A DNA stretch of 64,000 nucleotides from Corynebacterium fournieri (lineage in GTDB: Bacteria; Actinomycetota; Actinomycetes; Mycobacteriales; Mycobacteriaceae). Every line of letters begins with the position of its first letter. The stretch's first letter is position 1. The notes under the pieces were generated by a model. That model was not told where the DNA came from, ran no database searches, and saw only the letters and a program-made list of their open reading frames with translations. Made by a program: the position numbers and the translations under genes. Of this stretch, positions 25,571 to 34,827 are shown piece by piece. The stretch spans positions 868,001 through 932,000 of the forward strand of contig NZ_CP047210.1 in the NCBI RefSeq assembly GCF_030408775.1. Direction: 5' to 3'.

Positions 25571-26416
25571 ATGAGCTTTTTCGAGGACATCGCAGCGGCG
25601 CTCGACCGCGAAGGCATTGAGTCGCGCGTGGGCGGGGACACCATGTTCGTGCCCATGACCGCAGCACTTGAGATCCAGTTCGTGGAAATTGATCCGCATT
25701 TGCCCGCCGCGAACGTCTACATCGCGGCGGCGGACGTGGACGAGGATGATGAGGACTTCGAGTCTGTCCTGGTGGCCGTGGTGTTCTCCGTCGAGGACGC
25801 TGTGGCGGCTGTGGCGGAGCACATGGCCACCGACCAGGTCATCACGGTGCTGCGCGACCTGCTCGAGGGCACCGACGAGCGCATCGGGGATTTGGAGTTT
25901 TTCCAGGACCACCTCAACCCACAGCAGGTGCGTGCAGAGGTGGGCGACAACGCCGAGCTGCAGGTGACCATCGAGACTGTCGACGGCACGCCGAACGCGA
26001 AGGTGACGTTCATCGCGCTGCCGGACGATTACGACGACGTGCTCGACGATGCCGAGGGCGAACTGTGGGAGTCCGACGGCGACGCGGAGCTGACCGAGGA
26101 AGACCGTGCGCGCCTCTTCGACGCCATCCACGACGAGGCGCTGATCGACGCCGAGCGCTTAGAGCTGGGTAACTTCACGGACTTCGACCGGCTTTTCGAC
26201 GTGCTCTCGCTCGCCGCCGACCAGGCTGAGGACTGGGAATCGCAGCTTTTGCCCGTCGACGACGATTTCGACGAGCCCGAGGTCTACGACATCTTCGGCC
26301 AGGACGACGAGGACGAGGACGACGACATCGACGGCGACGCGCTGGTCGACGATGATGACTTCGCCGGCGAGGACGATGAGGACGACGAGGACGAAGGCAG
26401 CGCTACGCCGCGCTAA
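25571..26416 (+). CDS. Uncharacterised protein with long acidic C-terminus
   Basis: The 281-aa protein MSFFEDIAAALDREGIESRV... has two similar alpha/beta segments in its first 150 residues (a VESRVGGDTMF-type strand, then VYIAAADVDEDDEDFESVLVA), an E/D-rich connector, and a C-terminal tail that is almost entirely Asp/Glu. I do not recognise a catalytic motif. The start is fixed by the ribosome-binding site GGAAGG 10 nt upstream of ATG 25571; an upstream GTG at 25553 lacks one. A TAGGCT box with a longer leader lies near 25513. The 3' end overlaps the convergent gene by 14 bp. It may belong to YbjN-like type III secretion chaperone-type folds, but that is a guess. Confidence 0.6.
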   Translation: MSFFEDIAAALDREGIESRVGGDTMFVPMTAALEIQFVEIDPHLPAANVYIAAADVDEDDEDFESVLVAVVFSVEDAVAAVAEHMATDQVITVLRDLLEGTDERIGDLEFFQDHLNPQQVRAEVGDNAELQVTIETVDGTPNAKVTFIALPDDYDDVLDDAEGELWESDGDAELTEEDRARLFDAIHDEALIDAERLELGNFTDFDRLFDVLSLAADQAEDWESQLLPVDDDFDEPEVYDIFGQDDEDEDDDIDGDALVDDDDFAGEDDEDDEDEGSATPR

Positions 26417-26927
26417 GCCCTTCGAACATGGACGGCGGCGACGCGATCGGGTGAAAGGCGCCGTCGACGAGCCACACGTAGTTCGCCGTGCGTGTGCCGG
26501 CCAGTTCGTGCACCGCATGCGCGCAGTCGTTGGGGATGATCGCGCGGACCCAGGCCTCGGTGAGCACTGTGTCCACCAGCGCGCCGGTGGTATCGGCGAT
26601 GCGGACCTCAATGAGGTAGGCAGGTATCTGCTCTCCGCCGTAGCCCTGTATCCGCGCCCGTGCCCGCGGGCCGACTCTGCGCCGCGTTACGGCGAGGGTG
26701 AGCTGCGGGCCGTTGGCCACCCGGGGCAGGGTCACAACCGGCGGGCGCCACGCGGCAGTGGGGCGCGACAGCGAGCGCGGGTGGTGCATGACAGCTTGGG
26801 CGGACTGGATCATTTCGGGGTGTTGCTCGCGGATGGCTTCGGCAAGCGCTTCCGGGGTGTAGGCGGGGGAGTAGTCGGTCTCGTTGCGGCTGACGCTGTG
26901 CAGCGGATTCTTCGTGTTGAACTTCAT
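26403..26927 (-). CDS. Uncharacterised 174-aa protein
   Basis: The protein MKFNTKNPLHSVSRNETDYSP... has no signal peptide or membrane segment. Its middle PVVTLPRVANGPQLTLAVTRRRVG and IPAYLIEVRIADTTG, with a C-terminal AGTRTANYVWLVDGAFHPIA, suggest a small beta-rich domain, but no known family can be named. The ATG at 26927 is preferred to an upstream one at 27017 because a TAGTGT box is 7 nt before it and the longer form would run through the DJ-1 gene promoter. It is divergent from that gene. Confidence 0.55.
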   Translation of the reverse strand: MKFNTKNPLHSVSRNETDYSPAYTPEALAEAIREQHPEMIQSAQAVMHHPRSLSRPTAAWRPPVVTLPRVANGPQLTLAVTRRRVGPRARARIQGYGGEQIPAYLIEVRIADTTGALVDTVLTEAWVRAIIPNDCAHAVHELAGTRTANYVWLVDGAFHPIASPPSMFEGLSAA

Positions 26928-26934
26928 GGCGCAC

Positions 26935-26940
26935 ACACTA
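26935..26940 (-). promoter_or_regulatory. -10 box of the 174-aa protein gene
   Basis: TAGTGT on the minus strand is 7 nt before the ATG at 26927. Confidence 0.45.
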
Positions 26941-27001
26941 CGAAGCGTGCCGACGTCCCCAATCGCCAGATAGAACACGTGTTCGACCCGTGTGGGTGGA
27001 C

Positions 27002-27007
27002 TAGGGT
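27002..27007 (+). promoter_or_regulatory. -10 box of the DJ-1/PfpI gene
   Basis: TAGGGT is 8 nt before the ATG at 27016. Confidence 0.5.
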
Positions 27008-27015
27008 TGTGCGGC

Positions 27016-27645
27016 ATGAGGACAATTGCGATTTACGCGACAGAAACTATGGCTGACTGGGAATTTGCATATCTCACTACTCAAATTGCCGAGGCTGAGG
27101 CTGCCGTTCCCGGGCGATTTCGCGTTGCTTTTGTCGGCGAGAGAAAGGCCCCAGTGCATTCGAAAGGTGGGATGGTAATCACGCCTTCAATCACGCTTGA
27201 TGACCTTGAGGGGAAAACGGACATCGCGGTGTTCGTTGTGCCGGGCGCAGACACGTACTTTCATGGCCACGAGGCGCTTATCCAAGCAATGGTGTCGATG
27301 CGAGGACGAGGGGTGCCTATCGCGGGAATCTGCGGTGGCACTGTCGCGCTTGCACGCGCAGGAATGCTCGACGAGGTGCAGCACACCTCAAACGCTGTGT
27401 CGTTTCTCGCATACACCGGCTATAAGGGGCAGGCACGCTACTGCGAAACGGAAGCGGTGTCAGATTCCGGCGTTGTCACTGCAAGTGGTTTGGCGCCTGT
27501 GGACTTCACTGCCGAGGTCTTGCGTGTCGCGGAAGTGTTTCCCGAGTCTGTGATCGACGCGTGGGTGTCCATGCACCAAGAGAAAAGCGAAGTTGCTTTC
27601 CTGCGCCACCTGGAATCCATCAAGGCGTGGAGGGATTCGCAGTAG
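27016..27645 (+). CDS. DJ-1/PfpI family glutamine amidotransferase-like protein
   Basis: The 209-aa protein belongs to the DJ-1/PfpI/ThiJ superfamily. It has the strand MRTIAIYATETMADWEFAYL, a VFVVPGADTYFHGHE region, and the nucleophile elbow GICGGTVALARAGMLD (Cys at about residue 107). Its Glu partner may be near residue 17. Family members act as glyoxalases, chaperones, amidases or peptidases, so the reaction is not certain. The gene is visibly less GC-rich than its neighbours. It ends 3 bp before the MFS exporter gene, so the two and the nucleoside hydrolase are probably one operon. Confidence 0.78.
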   Translation: MRTIAIYATETMADWEFAYLTTQIAEAEAAVPGRFRVAFVGERKAPVHSKGGMVITPSITLDDLEGKTDIAVFVVPGADTYFHGHEALIQAMVSMRGRGVPIAGICGGTVALARAGMLDEVQHTSNAVSFLAYTGYKGQARYCETEAVSDSGVVTASGLAPVDFTAEVLRVAEVFPESVIDAWVSMHQEKSEVAFLRHLESIKAWRDSQ

Positions 27646-27648
27646 ACA

Positions 27649-28848
27649 ATGAGTAGCGGCACAGAGATCTCTAGCACTCCCGGACGTGCTATTCCGCGCA
27701 CGATCTGGGTCCTTGTCGGGGCCGCGTTCATCATCGCCTTGGGCTACGGCCTGATCGCGCCGATCCTGCCGCAGTTCGCCGGCAGCTTCGGCGTGTCCAT
27801 GGCGGCGGCGGGCGCAGTGATTTCGATCTTCTCGTTGGCCAGATTGCTGGGGGCGCCGGGGGCCGGAAGGCTCGTGGATAAGCTTGGCTCCCGCCCGATC
27901 TACCTCACGGGTCTGACCATCGTGGCCGCGTCCACCTTCTTCGTGGCGTTTGCGCAGGCCTATTGGCAGATCCTCGCGCTGCGGTTCGTCGCGGGCTTCG
28001 GCTCGACCATGTTCACGTTGTCTGCCCAGGCGCTGATCGTGCGGGTGACGCACCCGAGCATCCGCGGACGCGCGAGCGCGCTGTACGCCTCGGCGTTTCT
28101 GGTGGGCAACGTCGTCGGCCCGGTTCTCGGCGCGGCGCTGTCGTTTTTGGGCTTCCGCGCGCCGTTTGCCATCTATGGCATCGCGGTGGCGGCCGCGGCG
28201 CTGGCTGTCGGGGTGCTCACGCAGCACAAGCCCGGCTCCGCGCCGTTGCCGCCGGCGAAACCGAAGATGCAGGTGCGCCACGTGTGGCGCGTTCCCACCT
28301 ACAAGGCGCTGTTGGCCGCGGGTTTCACCAACGGTTTTGTCAACCTCGGCGCGCGCGTGTCCGTGCTGCCGTTGTTCGCCGCGGCCGTGTTCGAGCGTGG
28401 GGGAGCGGCGGCCGGTTTCGCGCTCACGGCCTTCGCGCTCGGTATGGCTGTGACCCTGCAGTTTTCCGGTCGCCTCGCCGATAACCTGGGGCGCCGCCCG
28501 TTGGTTGCCGCGGGCCTGGCCACCTCCGGCGTGTTTGCCGTGTTGCTGGGTAGTGCGACCAGCTTCTGGCCGTTGGTGATCCTTTCGGCGGCAGCGGGTA
28601 TCGGCTCCGGGTTGATGAGTCCCGCCACCCAGGCCACCTTGGCGGACATCATCGGCAACGAGCGCTCGGGCGGTACAGTGCTGTCCACGTATCAGATGAC
28701 GCAGGACGCGGGCGCCATCCTGGCCCCGATTGTGCTTGGCGCGGTGGCTCAGGCCGCTGGCTTTCAGGCGGCGTTCGCCGTCAGCGGCGCGGTGTGTGCC
28801 GTCGCGTTGATTATCTGGCTTGTCGCTGGGAAGGAGACGAAACCGTGA
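27649..28848 (+). CDS. MFS drug exporter (DHA1 family)
   Basis: This 399-aa, 12-helix major facilitator has AFIIALGYGLIAPILPQFAGSF in helix 1, a motif-A-like LLGAPGAGRLVDKLGSRP loop (about residues 65-82), and VTLQFSGRLADNLGRRPLV as the motif-A copy in the second half. This is typical of drug:proton antiporters. It sits between the DJ-1-like gene and the nucleoside hydrolase, with a GTGA overlap with the latter, so the three may be co-regulated. The exported substrate is unknown. Confidence 0.82.
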   Translation: MSSGTEISSTPGRAIPRTIWVLVGAAFIIALGYGLIAPILPQFAGSFGVSMAAAGAVISIFSLARLLGAPGAGRLVDKLGSRPIYLTGLTIVAASTFFVAFAQAYWQILALRFVAGFGSTMFTLSAQALIVRVTHPSIRGRASALYASAFLVGNVVGPVLGAALSFLGFRAPFAIYGIAVAAAALAVGVLTQHKPGSAPLPPAKPKMQVRHVWRVPTYKALLAAGFTNGFVNLGARVSVLPLFAAAVFERGGAAAGFALTAFALGMAVTLQFSGRLADNLGRRPLVAAGLATSGVFAVLLGSATSFWPLVILSAAAGIGSGLMSPATQATLADIIGNERSGGTVLSTYQMTQDAGAILAPIVLGAVAQAAGFQAAFAVSGAVCAVALIIWLVAGKETKP

Positions 28849-29840
28849 GAGTGATTTTGGATTGCGATCCGGGCATCGACGACACGTACGCCATCATTTT
28901 TCTCACCGCTGCGGCCCAAGCGGGCCTCATCGAGCTCGATTGCTTGACGACGACCTCCGGTAACGTCCCCGCCGATCAATGCGCCAAAAACGCCGCATGG
29001 ATCCTGGGGCTGTGCGGCCTGCCCATCATCTCCTTAGCCGCCGGCCTGCCCGAACCGCTCGAGGTGGAGCTGACCACCACCCCGGAAACGCACGGGGAGA
29101 CGGGCCTGGGCTACGCCACTGCGCCCGAGCGCCACGTGGAGCACGACTGGGACACACTGTGGATCGACTCCATCGAGCGTGGCACCGACGACCTGCACCT
29201 GATCGTAACCGGGCCCGCCACCAACCTGGCCGCCTTCGCGCACACCCACCCGGAGCACTTTGCCAAGCTCAAGCACATCACCGTGATGGGCGGGGCAGTG
29301 AACTACCCGGGCAACACCACCCCCAGCGCGGAGTGGAACTTCTGGGTGGACCCCCACGCCGCCGCGGATGTGTTCGCCATGACACCGACCCCGATCACGC
29401 TGTGCTCGCTCGGCGTGACCGAGAAGATGGTGCTTTCTCCGGATGCGTTGGCGGAGTTCGTCGATAAGCTTGGCGGCTCCCCGCTCGCCGAACACCTGGA
29501 GGCGATCACCCGCTTCTACTTCGAATTCCACGAGGACGTAGGCGAGGGCTACCAGGCCCAGATCCACGACTTGCTCACCGTGCTGATCGCGCTGGGGCAC
29601 GTGGAATACTCGTGGAAGGACGCGACCGTCGACGTGGAGGCGGACTCGCAGCTTATGCGTGGCACGTCCGTGGCGGACCTGCGCGGGATTTGGGAGCGCG
29701 AGCCCAACGCGCGCCTAATCACCGGGGCTGACATCGCGATGGCCTGGGGCTGGTTCACGTGGGCCTGCGAGGTGCACGCCAAGGTCGCCGCCGGCGACGC
29801 CGAGATTGTGGAGCTGCGCCACCTGCGCGCGGATGACTAG
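28845..29840 (+). CDS. Inosine-uridine preferring nucleoside hydrolase family protein
   Basis: The 331-aa protein cleaves ribonucleosides to base and ribose. The calcium-binding N-terminal signature DCDPGIDDTYA is at residues 6-16, and the family's VTGPATNLAAF and ITVMGGAVNYPGNTTP follow, with EWNFWVDPHAA ligating substrate. It starts with GTG at 28845, overlapping the MFS stop as GTGA, with AAGGAG 8 nt upstream. Related hydrolases (URH1/RihC type) serve nucleoside salvage. A hairpin terminator follows at 29877. Confidence 0.88.
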   Translation: MRVILDCDPGIDDTYAIIFLTAAAQAGLIELDCLTTTSGNVPADQCAKNAAWILGLCGLPIISLAAGLPEPLEVELTTTPETHGETGLGYATAPERHVEHDWDTLWIDSIERGTDDLHLIVTGPATNLAAFAHTHPEHFAKLKHITVMGGAVNYPGNTTPSAEWNFWVDPHAAADVFAMTPTPITLCSLGVTEKMVLSPDALAEFVDKLGGSPLAEHLEAITRFYFEFHEDVGEGYQAQIHDLLTVLIALGHVEYSWKDATVDVEADSQLMRGTSVADLRGIWEREPNARLITGADIAMAWGWFTWACEVHAKVAAGDAEIVELRHLRADD

Positions 29841-29876
29841 GTGGTTCTGCTTAAGCCGGCAACAGCCCAAAAAGAC

Positions 29877-29905
29877 AACTCCCTAGCCACAATGGTTAGG
29901 GAGTT
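29877..29905. terminator. Bidirectional intrinsic terminator
   Basis: AACTCCCTAGCC pairs with GGTTAGGGAGTT (12 bp, one G-T pair, loop ACAAT), followed by TTTAT on the plus strand and TTTTTGG on the minus strand. It separates the nucleoside hydrolase from the convergent secreted protein. Confidence 0.85.
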
Positions 29906-29917
29906 TATGCTGAACCG

Positions 29918-30901
29918 TTAGAACGGGAGGTTAGCGAGTAACTGAGGATTTCCAGCCACAGCAGCGCCGACGCCACCGATCAAAGCGAGAAGTCCGAGCA
30001 CTAACGCGACAATGGATCCAGTCGAGCTGCCGGATTGTCCATCATTAGACGCTTTCACAACGGTTGTCGGGACCGTCTTTGTAACCTCGACAGTCGCCGG
30101 GGCAGCGGTTGCAGTTACTGTCTCTGTTGCGGTTACGGGAGCCTGCTGAACAGTGGTCGTGACGGTCTCTGCTTCGGCGGTTTTGGTTACAGTAGCGGTT
30201 TCGGCCGGTGCCGGAACCGAAATCGTCTCAGTCACGGTGGCGGTTGCTGCTTCCACAGTCTCGGTCACGGTGGCGGTGACTGGTGCAGCCTTCTTGGTGA
30301 CTGTGGTCGTGGTAGTTGCTGCTTCCGCAGTCTCCGTCACGGTCGTCGGCGCGTTGATCTTCTGGGTGACGGTAGTCGTTACCGGTGCGGAAGCTTCTGC
30401 TGTCACTGTCGTGGTCTTAACCACGGTCTTCGTAGCAACCGGGCTGGTTGATTGCTTCGTAGTAGCAGACGGCTTCGGATTGCCCGAGACCAAAGCAGGC
30501 AGCGGGTGAACTGGGAAGCTCCCCTCAACCTCTTCGGAAGAACCATCGTTGTAGTGCACCAGCAGCTTGACGGCGATTTCGAACTCTTCAGGGTAGATCA
30601 TCTTCTGCTCAAGCCGCAGATAGATTTTGTCGTTGAAGTTCACGATTGGGTTTCGAATGCGCTCGTACGTGACCGGGTACGGCGATTCAAACTCAAGGAT
30701 GTCCAGGTCTGCAAACTCTGGCCCCTCATTAACGATCAAGGTCACGAGATTGTCCGACGGACCGGCGGACAGCGAACCGATCGAGTAGACCCTCGGTTCG
30801 TAGAGGTCCGCGTGGCTCAACTCTTGGCCATCTGAAGCAGGCGCGGTTACGGCGGTGAAAGATACGGCGATGGCCGCAAGAAGCGCTGAGGTCTTCTTCA
30901 T
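29918..30901 (-). CDS. Secreted or surface protein with Thr/Val repeats and C-terminal membrane anchor
   Basis: This 327-aa exported protein has an N-terminal signal peptide (MKKTSALLAAIAVSFTAVTAPA). A globular part of about 110 residues (YEPRVYSIGSLSAGPSD... VHYNDGSSEEVEG) precedes a low-complexity stalk of TVT, TETV and TTTV repeats (about residues 150-285). The C-terminus is a hydrophobic helix (SIVALVLGLLALIGGVGAAVAG) with no LPXTG-type sorting motif. The layout is that of a mycomembrane or cell-wall exposed stalk protein. The start is supported by GGAG close to the ATG; it does not follow the leaderless pattern. Its function is not known. Confidence 0.65.
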   Translation of the reverse strand: MKKTSALLAAIAVSFTAVTAPASDGQELSHADLYEPRVYSIGSLSAGPSDNLVTLIVNEGPEFADLDILEFESPYPVTYERIRNPIVNFNDKIYLRLEQKMIYPEEFEIAVKLLVHYNDGSSEEVEGSFPVHPLPALVSGNPKPSATTKQSTSPVATKTVVKTTTVTAEASAPVTTTVTQKINAPTTVTETAEAATTTTTVTKKAAPVTATVTETVEAATATVTETISVPAPAETATVTKTAEAETVTTTVQQAPVTATETVTATAAPATVEVTKTVPTTVVKASNDGQSGSSTGSIVALVLGLLALIGGVGAAVAGNPQLLANLPF

Positions 30902-30963
30902 AGCGTCTCCATTTCTCTAACAGGAACCGTTTAAGTTAACCACAGCTTGAAATAAAGTCGCTT

Positions 30964-31212
30964 TAATATTCATGATTGGTGACAGGGTGAAACTCCCGCA
31001 GTAGTTGCTGGGATCAAACAGCGGGTTGTCCCACGGTCAAGATCCCTAGGTAGATAGGGCGTGAGCAGGCGTGTTATCGCCATAATCTGCTGGGTGGAAA
31101 CGAGTAAGAACAAGACCGCCTGCTAGACTCCCGAACCGACAGCCCTGCCGAGGTGACATAGGCGATTAGGGCTGTAATTCCCGTTCCTCCCCGCACACCA
31201 CTCGGAGATTCC
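30964..31212 (+). promoter_or_regulatory. Structured 5' leader of the ECF transporter operon (possible riboswitch)
   Basis: A TAATAT box at 30964-30969 would give a leader of about 240 nt before the S-component ATG at 31213. It holds a GGGTGAAACTCCC hairpin (30985), an outer stem GGGATC/GATCCC (31010-31015 with 31041-31046) enclosing GGG-TTGT-CCC, an 8-bp stem AGCAGGCG/CGCCTGCT (31064-31071 with 31117-31124), and a final 8-bp stem ACAGCCCT/AGGGCTGT (31139-31146 with 31168-31175). The GGGTGAAA-CTCCC element resembles a loop found in FMN and cobalamin riboswitches, but the other conserved cores of those RNAs are not present, so no class is assigned. A GGAG ribosome-binding site lies at the ATG. 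Confidence 0.45.
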
Positions 31213-32013
31213 ATGTCACACACCGTTTCCACTCAGGCCGCGCCCACGGAGAACACCGCGCAGAAGGCCGAATGGACCCCCGCCCGCCGCGCGCTCGTCA
31301 TCGCAGGCGCCGTCCTCATCGCCGCCACCTGGCTGTACTTCGTTCTGGTTCACCCGGCGGACTGGGACCAGGTCACCGGCTCCGGCCCGGGCATCGCGCT
31401 GCTCGCCGGCTATGGCATCGGCACCGCGCTGCTGCTCGCAGCCGTGATTCCGGTGCTGCCCGCGCGCACGCTGGGGCTGATCCCGATCGCGATCATCATC
31501 AACTCCGTCGTCGGCGAGATCGTCGGCTCCATCGGCCTGCCGCTGTACCTGGACTCCATGGGCACCGTGCTGGTCGCGGCGCTCGCCGGCCCGGTTGCAG
31601 GCATGGCCACCGGCGCGCTGAACAACGTCGTGTGGGGCCTGCTCAACCCGGCAGCGCTGCCGTTCGCGGCCGGCGCGGCGCTTGTCGGCTGGCTCGCAGG
31701 CGTGTTCATCCACCGCTTCAACGCGTTCCGCCACCTCTTTACCGTGATCGGCTTCGGCATCGTGTTGGGCATTGTCGGCGGCATGGTCGCAGCCCCCGTC
31801 GCCGCCTACGTCTACGGCGGCACCGCTGGCGTGGGCACCGGTGCGCTGGTCAGCCTGTTCCGCGAGATGGGCGGCTCGCTCATCGCCTCTGTGACCACCC
31901 AGGCGTTCATCTCGGACCCGGTGGACAAGGTCATTGTCTTGCTCGTTTCCTACTTCACGGTCAAGGCGTTGCCGAAGCGCACCGTCGCCGCCTTCGCCCC
32001 GCAGGCCAAGTAG
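31213..32013 (+). CDS. ECF transporter substrate-binding (S) component
   Basis: This 266-aa polytopic membrane protein has a cytoplasmic N-tail and about 6-7 helices, including LGLIPIAIIINSVVGEIVGSIG and YLDSMGTVLVAALAGPVAGMATGALNNVVWG. The Ala/Gly-rich helix-3 region resembles ECF S-components (COG4720-like). It is followed by genes for the T-component and a double ATPase, so the three should form an energy-coupling factor importer for a vitamin or related micronutrient. The substrate cannot be read from sequence. The structured leader may sense it. Confidence 0.7.
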   Translation: MSHTVSTQAAPTENTAQKAEWTPARRALVIAGAVLIAATWLYFVLVHPADWDQVTGSGPGIALLAGYGIGTALLLAAVIPVLPARTLGLIPIAIIINSVVGEIVGSIGLPLYLDSMGTVLVAALAGPVAGMATGALNNVVWGLLNPAALPFAAGAALVGWLAGVFIHRFNAFRHLFTVIGFGIVLGIVGGMVAAPVAAYVYGGTAGVGTGALVSLFREMGGSLIASVTTQAFISDPVDKVIVLLVSYFTVKALPKRTVAAFAPQAK

Positions 32014-32018
32014 TTCCC

Positions 32019-32707
32019 GTGCCCCGAACCCAGTCCCGCCTGAACCCGCTGACCGCCTTGGCCATCGGGGCGTCGGGCTGGATCCTTGCGCTGGGGCTGA
32101 ACACTCCTCGGGCCTCGCTCGCTGTCATCGCCGTAGCACTTTTCGCGGGCACGTGGCGCACCCGCAACCCGTCCGTCGCGGCGGCCACCGCAATCCTCGC
32201 CGCGCCCGTCGCCGCGTCGATGGTGCTCATCCACGCCCCCTACGGCGAGCACCGCATCGCTCCACTGCTCACCTCCGACGGGCTCGCCGACGCCGCTCAC
32301 CTCACCGCCCGCTTCACCGCGCTCGTCGCGTGCCTGCTCGCCGCCGTGGCCTGGACGCGAACCCCGGATCTGGCCAAGGCCCTGCAGAGCACAAAAGGCG
32401 GCAACCGCATTGGCTACATCGCCGGCACCACGATGCAGCTCGGCCCCCAGGGCGCCAACCGGGCGCGCATCACCCGCGACGCCAACCGCCTCAAAAAGCG
32501 CCCAATCACAACCAAAACGGTCGTCCCGCACCTAATCATGCCCGTGCTCACGGAGCTGCTCACCCAGGCCGGCGCCCGCGGCCAGGCGCTGGAAACTGCA
32601 GGCTACGACCTCACCGGCCCCCGCACCGTCCTGCGCCCGGTGCACGACAGCACCCTCCAGCGCGCCGCCCGCATCCTTGTCCCGCTGACCTGCGTGGCGG
32701 TGGTCCT

Positions 32708-32717
<10 letters not shown>
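32019..32717 (+). CDS. ECF transporter transmembrane (T) component
   Basis: The 232-aa membrane protein starts with GTG 6 bp after the S-component. It has helix-rich segments (LTALAIGASGWILALGL, AAATAILAAPVAASMVLIH) and the coupling region around ANRARITRDANRLKKR and the C-terminal ARGQALETAGYDLTGPR. This corresponds to the Ala-Arg-Gly coupling motif of T-components (AR[GS]), that contacts the ATPases. Its 3' end overlaps the ATPase ATG by 10 bp. Confidence 0.72.
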
Positions 32718-33868
<1,151 letters not shown>

Positions 33869-33920
33869 CCGCTGTTACACTGCTGTCCAAGATCGTCAGT
33901 GACGCCAGAAGGACCGCGAT

Positions 33921-34241
33921 ATGGCCAGACTCTCCAAGGAAAAATTCGCTTTGCGGGGATCCATCGTCATCCTGGGCGCCTGGGTGCTGTTTTTACTGGC
34001 CGGCCCCATCGCAGACGCTATCGGCGAGGATGCGGAGCTCATTTTCGGGATACTCTGGATCCTTATCTTCTATGGTCTCGCCTTAGCGACGCTCATTCTC
34101 GTTCCCATCTTTGCCGGTCAGGCGATCAGGTCGCTTAGGTCCGACGACCCCGAGCGCAAGAGGACTGCAGCCATCGCGCTGTCTCTGTCAGTGTTGTCCT
34201 TAGCGCCCCCAATCTTGCATTTCAGTCGAATGTTCTTCTGA
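33921..34241 (+). CDS. Small three-helix membrane protein, function unknown
   Basis: The 106-aa protein MARLSKEKFALRG... has three hydrophobic helices (SIVILGAWVLFLLAGPIAD; ILWILIFYGLALATLILVPIF; AAIALSLSVLSLAPPILH) and basic loops between the second and third. Nothing in it matches a family I recognise. It follows the ECF operon by 52 bp and has a GAAGGA ribosome-binding site near 33908. Confidence 0.5.
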   Translation: MARLSKEKFALRGSIVILGAWVLFLLAGPIADAIGEDAELIFGILWILIFYGLALATLILVPIFAGQAIRSLRSDDPERKRTAAIALSLSVLSLAPPILHFSRMFF

Positions 34242-34293
34242 TGCTCTTTGAGAGATCGCCATTTTATCGCTGCTTTAGCTGTAGATTTCAAGT

Positions 34294-34827
34294 ATGCGTT
34301 CCCGTGCCATATTCCCTGTCATCGCCAGTGTGCTGCTGATTGCTGGATGCAGTTCCGAATCGGGCGATACTCAGACGTCAAGCAGTGAGACAACTACTAC
34401 TTCCAGTACGCAGGTCTCGAGCTCCGCTTCAACGAGTACACAGACATCGACTGTGACCCCAGAGGAATCGTTCGAACAGGTGCCTCCAGCAGCTAGCCCC
34501 GAGCCGAATCCCGTGGTAGTGGAAAGCGAGGCTGCTGCTCAACCTACTTTTGTTCGGTGCTACGAAAACAACGCTGCGATGTTGTCGGACGGCAGCGTGG
34601 TCACCGATGTGGAACGATGTGGAGACTTTGCCGTGCCTGAGGCTGAAGTTGCTCCCGGTGAGGAGGAATGCGTGGGCCCGGCTGCAGTGTGCGGCTACGG
34701 CTATGACGAGTCGGGGAAGCGCAATCCCACCTCGGGCGAGATCCAGACCCATCACGGGTGCCAGGAGGGGTACATAAACGACCCCGAGCTTTGCGCCGCT
34801 GCTGCAGCCATCGTCGAAGGGTCCTAG
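34294..34827 (+). CDS. Lipoprotein with Ser/Thr linker and cysteine-rich C-terminal domain
   Basis: The 177-aa protein has a signal peptide with lipobox LLIAGC (Cys about residue 19), then a Ser/Thr-rich stalk of about 45 residues. The C-terminal part carries six cysteines in short spacing (FVRCYENN, DVERCGDF, EECVGPAAVCGYGYD, HGCQEGYIND, ELCAAAAA), which suggests a disulfide-bonded extracellular domain. No family is recognised. Its stop overlaps the convergent helicase stop through a shared CTAG (4 bp). Composition is AT-richer than the core genes. Confidence 0.55.
   Translation: MRSRAIFPVIASVLLIAGCSSESGDTQTSSSETTTTSSTQVSSSASTSTQTSTVTPEESFEQVPPAASPEPNPVVVESEAAAQPTFVRCYENNAAMLSDGSVVTDVERCGDFAVPEAEVAPGEEECVGPAAVCGYGYDESGKRNPTSGEIQTHHGCQEGYINDPELCAAAAAIVEGS

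Noticed and set aside
30964-31212. FMN or cobalamin riboswitch call for the ECF leader
   Set aside because: Only the GGGTGAAA-CTCCC element matches; the ACCGGCGGT/CGACGG cores of the FMN element and the B12 box are absent, so a class name would be unsupported.
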